A stretch of DNA of 6,401 nucleotides from CAZKTF01 sp964555565. Its GTDB lineage: Bacteria > Planctomycetota > JAJSAM01 > JAKLKS01. The translations under genes were made by a program, and so were the position numbers. The notes under the pieces are model-generated. The model made no database searches. It had not been told where the DNA came from and was given only the letters and a program-made list of their open reading frames with translations. Positions 6,337 to 6,401 of this stretch are shown here, in pieces. Position 1 is the first letter of the stretch, and each line of letters starts with the position of its first letter. Where the stretch lies: the NCBI GenBank assembly GCA_964555565.1, contig CAZKTF010000212.1, positions 1 through 6,401 of the forward strand, given 5' to 3'.

Positions 6337-6401
6337 GCGGGGCCGCGCGCGCGACGGGGCCCGGGGCCGGGGCGGCGCTGGCCGCCGGCGCCGGCGTCGC
6401 G
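6333..6401 (+). CDS. Start of a downstream coupled gene, truncated by the window edge
   Basis: GTG at 6333-6335 overlaps the TGA of the M1 gene as GTGA, the same junction used between the MBL and M1 genes. GAGG at 6319-6322 lies ten bases upstream as a modest Shine-Dalgarno sequence. The 23 visible codons are open to the end of the window. They read as a short polar start (MSGAARATG) followed by an Ala/Gly/Val/Leu-rich stretch, which could begin a first membrane helix. Too little is present to name a family. The repeated junction and open frame are the support; a membrane protein is a guess from composition. Confidence 0.5.
   Translation, partial: MSGAARATGPGAGAALAAGAGVA

Overview
The window is very GC-rich (about 70% or more by eye), with strong G/C preference at third codon positions, GTG starts and 4-base stop/start overlaps. 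The best clue to the source is the leftmost gene. It has ExbD-like segments joined to an alpha/alpha-toroid (prenyltransferase/squalene-oxidase-type) repeat domain, a combination I associate with Planctomycetota. The M1 peptidase subtype also occurs in planctomycetes, acidobacteria and myxobacteria. An uncultured high-GC planctomycete-like bacterium is my best guess, but no rRNA or marker gene is present to settle it.

Layout: positions 1-65 are intergenic and hold a small hairpin just past the end of the first gene. Positions 66-2111 (minus strand) encode a large exported protein with a signal peptide, two ExbD-periplasmic-like segments and a toroid repeat domain. Positions 2112-2230 are a 119-base divergent intergenic region. 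Its right end is a short AT-rich island with -10-like hexamers readable on both strands and a TGATAG direct repeat. Positions 2231-3148 (plus) encode an HNH-nuclease-type protein of the DUF222/13E12-like kind, probably translated from a leaderless or nearly leaderless mRNA. After an 84-base gap with a GC hairpin and a good Shine-Dalgarno sequence comes a metallo-beta-lactamase-fold hydrolase (3233-4060). It overlaps by 4 bases (GTGA) a secreted M1-family zinc metallopeptidase (4057-6336), which overlaps by the same GTGA device a further gene cut off by the window edge (6333-6401).

How the genes relate: the MBL hydrolase, the M1 peptidase and the truncated gene look like one translationally coupled operon. 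The HNH gene may be read into it, since no clear terminator separates them, or may be an independent insertion. The toroid protein is divergently transcribed and has no evident functional link. I see no CRISPR array, tRNA, rRNA, insertion sequence or recognisable defence island. The most unusual items are the anchorless tandem ExbD-like/toroid architecture, the compact AT-rich divergent promoter, and the HNH domain with alanine at the first position of its usual His-His (or Asp-His) pair.
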